From Dethiosulfovibrio sp. (lineage in GTDB: Bacteria > Synergistota > Synergistia > Synergistales > Dethiosulfovibrionaceae), in NCBI GenBank assembly GCA_028709985.1, contig JAQUTB010000060.1:1-8104 (forward strand): a stretch of 8,104 nucleotides of DNA. The letters are read 5' to 3'. The notes beneath the pieces were generated by a model. It did not search any database. It was not told the origin of the DNA and was given only the letters and a program-made list of their open reading frames with translations. Shown piece by piece: positions 7,676-8,104 of this stretch. Made by a program: the position numbers and the translations under genes. Numbering within the stretch: position 1 is the stretch's first letter; each line of letters begins with the position of its first letter.

Positions 7676-7945
7676 TCACGCACTCCTTTTTTCTATGTCT
7701 ATCTCCATGGAACTCTCGAAGAGAACCACGTCAACGGTCTCCATCAGCCTCTTAAGCTGGAGTATGAGCCTGTCACATCTGTCCTTTGTCTCCACTACCT
7801 CCAGGCGACACCAGCAAAGCCCGTCGTCCCGGCCTCTCTCAGCGGAAAAGCTGATCAGCTCGTAGCCCCTTCTGACCGCCAAAGAAACTATCCTCACCAT
7901 TGTCCCTGGACTGTCCTGAGCCAACACTCCTATTCTCCTGTACAC
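7676..7945 (-). CDS. Short ACT-domain regulatory subunit of acetolactate synthase (IlvN/IlvM-like)
   Basis: An 89-residue protein made of one ACT domain. [20 protein letters not shown] gives the first strand and helix, [12 protein letters not shown] the second strand, and [15 protein letters not shown] the second helix and last strand. ACT domains of acetolactate synthase small subunits bind Val/Leu/Ile-type effectors and stimulate or feedback-inhibit the catalytic subunit. Typical IlvN/IlvH proteins are about 160 residues; this one lacks the C-terminal domain and is the size of enteric IlvM. The GTG start at 7945 is set by a near-perfect ribosome site with 8-nt spacing. The open frame continues upstream without a stop to the window edge, but that part spans a terminator hairpin and is not ACT-like. 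The assignment as the IlvB partner rests mainly on operon context. Whether it confers feedback inhibition cannot be read from the sequence. Confidence 0.85.
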   Translation of the reverse strand: MYRRIGVLAQDSPGTMVRIVSLAVRRGYELISFSAERGRDDGLCWCRLEVVETKDRCDRLILQLKRLMETVDVVLFESSMEIDIEKRSA

Positions 7946-7953
7946 CGAAACGA

Positions 7954-7960
7954 CCTCCTT
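7954..7960 (-). promoter_or_regulatory. Strong Shine-Dalgarno site that fixes the ilvN-like start
   Basis: On the minus strand the sequence AAGGAGG lies exactly 8 nt before the GTG at 7945. It is close to a full anti-16S match and decides in favour of this GTG over the longer in-frame reading (a TTG at 8074). Confidence 0.85.
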
Positions 7961-8006
7961 TTTCACTCTAAAAGATTCAAACGTTACCCTACGAAAACTG
8001 ATGACT

Positions 8007-8044
8007 AAAAAAAAAGGCCTGGATCCTCTGAAAGGATCCAGGCC
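8007..8044 (-). terminator. Strong intrinsic terminator upstream of the ilv operon (attenuator, or end of an off-window gene)
   Basis: A perfect 12-bp stem, GGCCTGGATCCT with AGGATCCAGGCC (8016-8027 and 8033-8044), has a 5-nt loop and is followed on the minus strand by nine T. It points into the ilv operon, 61 bases before the ilvN-like start. As a terminator it is convincing. Its role is not settled: it may end a minus-strand gene located beyond 8104, or it may be an attenuator in the ilv leader. The 46 bases between it and the ribosome site show no convincing promoter, which favours the second reading. Confidence 0.9.
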
Positions 8045-8060
8045 CGCAGTCGCCGTCGGA

Positions 8061-8104
8061 CTATACGCCGACAAAAACTCCAGGAAGGACCCCGCAGCTG
8101 ATAA
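8061..8104 (-). CDS. 3' end of a reading frame rich in branched-chain codons: possible leader peptide or tail of an upstream gene
   Basis: The minus strand from 8102 reads ISCGVLPGVFVGV then TAG (8063-8061), 16 bases before the terminator stem. Six of thirteen residues are Val, Ile or Leu, as expected for an ilv leader peptide whose translation controls attenuation. A hydrophobic C-terminus of an ordinary gene would look the same. The start is off the window, and the other two frames are also open here, so this is only a candidate. Confidence 0.25.
   Translation of the reverse strand, partial: ISCGVLPGVFVGV

Noticed and set aside
7946..8074. 43-residue N-terminal extension of the ACT protein from a TTG
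   Set aside because: The extension is encoded across the terminator hairpin and T9 run, and the GTG at 7945 has a near-perfect ribosome site.
8045..8104. T-box riboswitch upstream of the ilv operon
   Set aside because: The conserved T-box sequence (GGGTGGNACCGCG) is not present in the visible leader. A T-box would need that element just before the terminator.

Overview
The window carries seven protein genes, one of them cut by the left edge, in three transcription units. Codon use is G/C-biased throughout. The gene set is typical of a Gram-negative, amino-acid-fermenting anaerobe: a secreted C69 dipeptidase, a CitA/DcuS-type sensor with a solute-binding domain, a nitronate-monooxygenase-type flavoprotein and branched-chain amino acid synthesis genes. 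The style is close to that of Synergistota such as Dethiosulfovibrio. That placement is an inference from protein style, not from a search.

Left unit (minus strand, 3713 down to beyond 1): a secreted C69-family dipeptidase, a membrane sensor histidine kinase whose periplasmic part looks like an amino-acid-binding protein, and the start of a CitB/DcuR-type response regulator. The dipeptidase stop and the kinase GTG start share four bases (GTGA), and the kinase stop lies at the regulator start. The three genes are therefore probably one translationally coupled operon. A plausible reading is that the dipeptidase releases amino acids outside the cytoplasm and the kinase senses them; the regulator's targets cannot be seen.

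Centre (plus strand, 3851-4918): a lone flavoprotein of the nitronate monooxygenase/FabK fold with a four-cysteine cluster near its C-terminus. It is transcribed divergently from the dipeptidase across about 137 bases that contain an imperfect 17-bp palindrome, possibly an operator.

Right unit (minus strand, 7945 down to 4972): a compact branched-chain amino acid operon in the unusual order ilvN-like (single ACT domain) - ilvC - ilvB. It ends in a perfect 13-bp hairpin with a T-tract. IlvB makes acetolactate or acetohydroxybutyrate, IlvC reduces and isomerises it, and the small ACT protein probably gives valine-type feedback or stabilises IlvB. ilvD and ilvE are not in the window. Upstream of ilvN is a second strong intrinsic terminator (T9). 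No convincing promoter lies between it and ilvN, and a short reading frame rich in Val/Ile/Leu codons ends just before it. This could be a transcription attenuator, or simply the end of a gene beyond the right edge.

No tRNA, rRNA, CRISPR array, insertion sequence or phage gene was seen.
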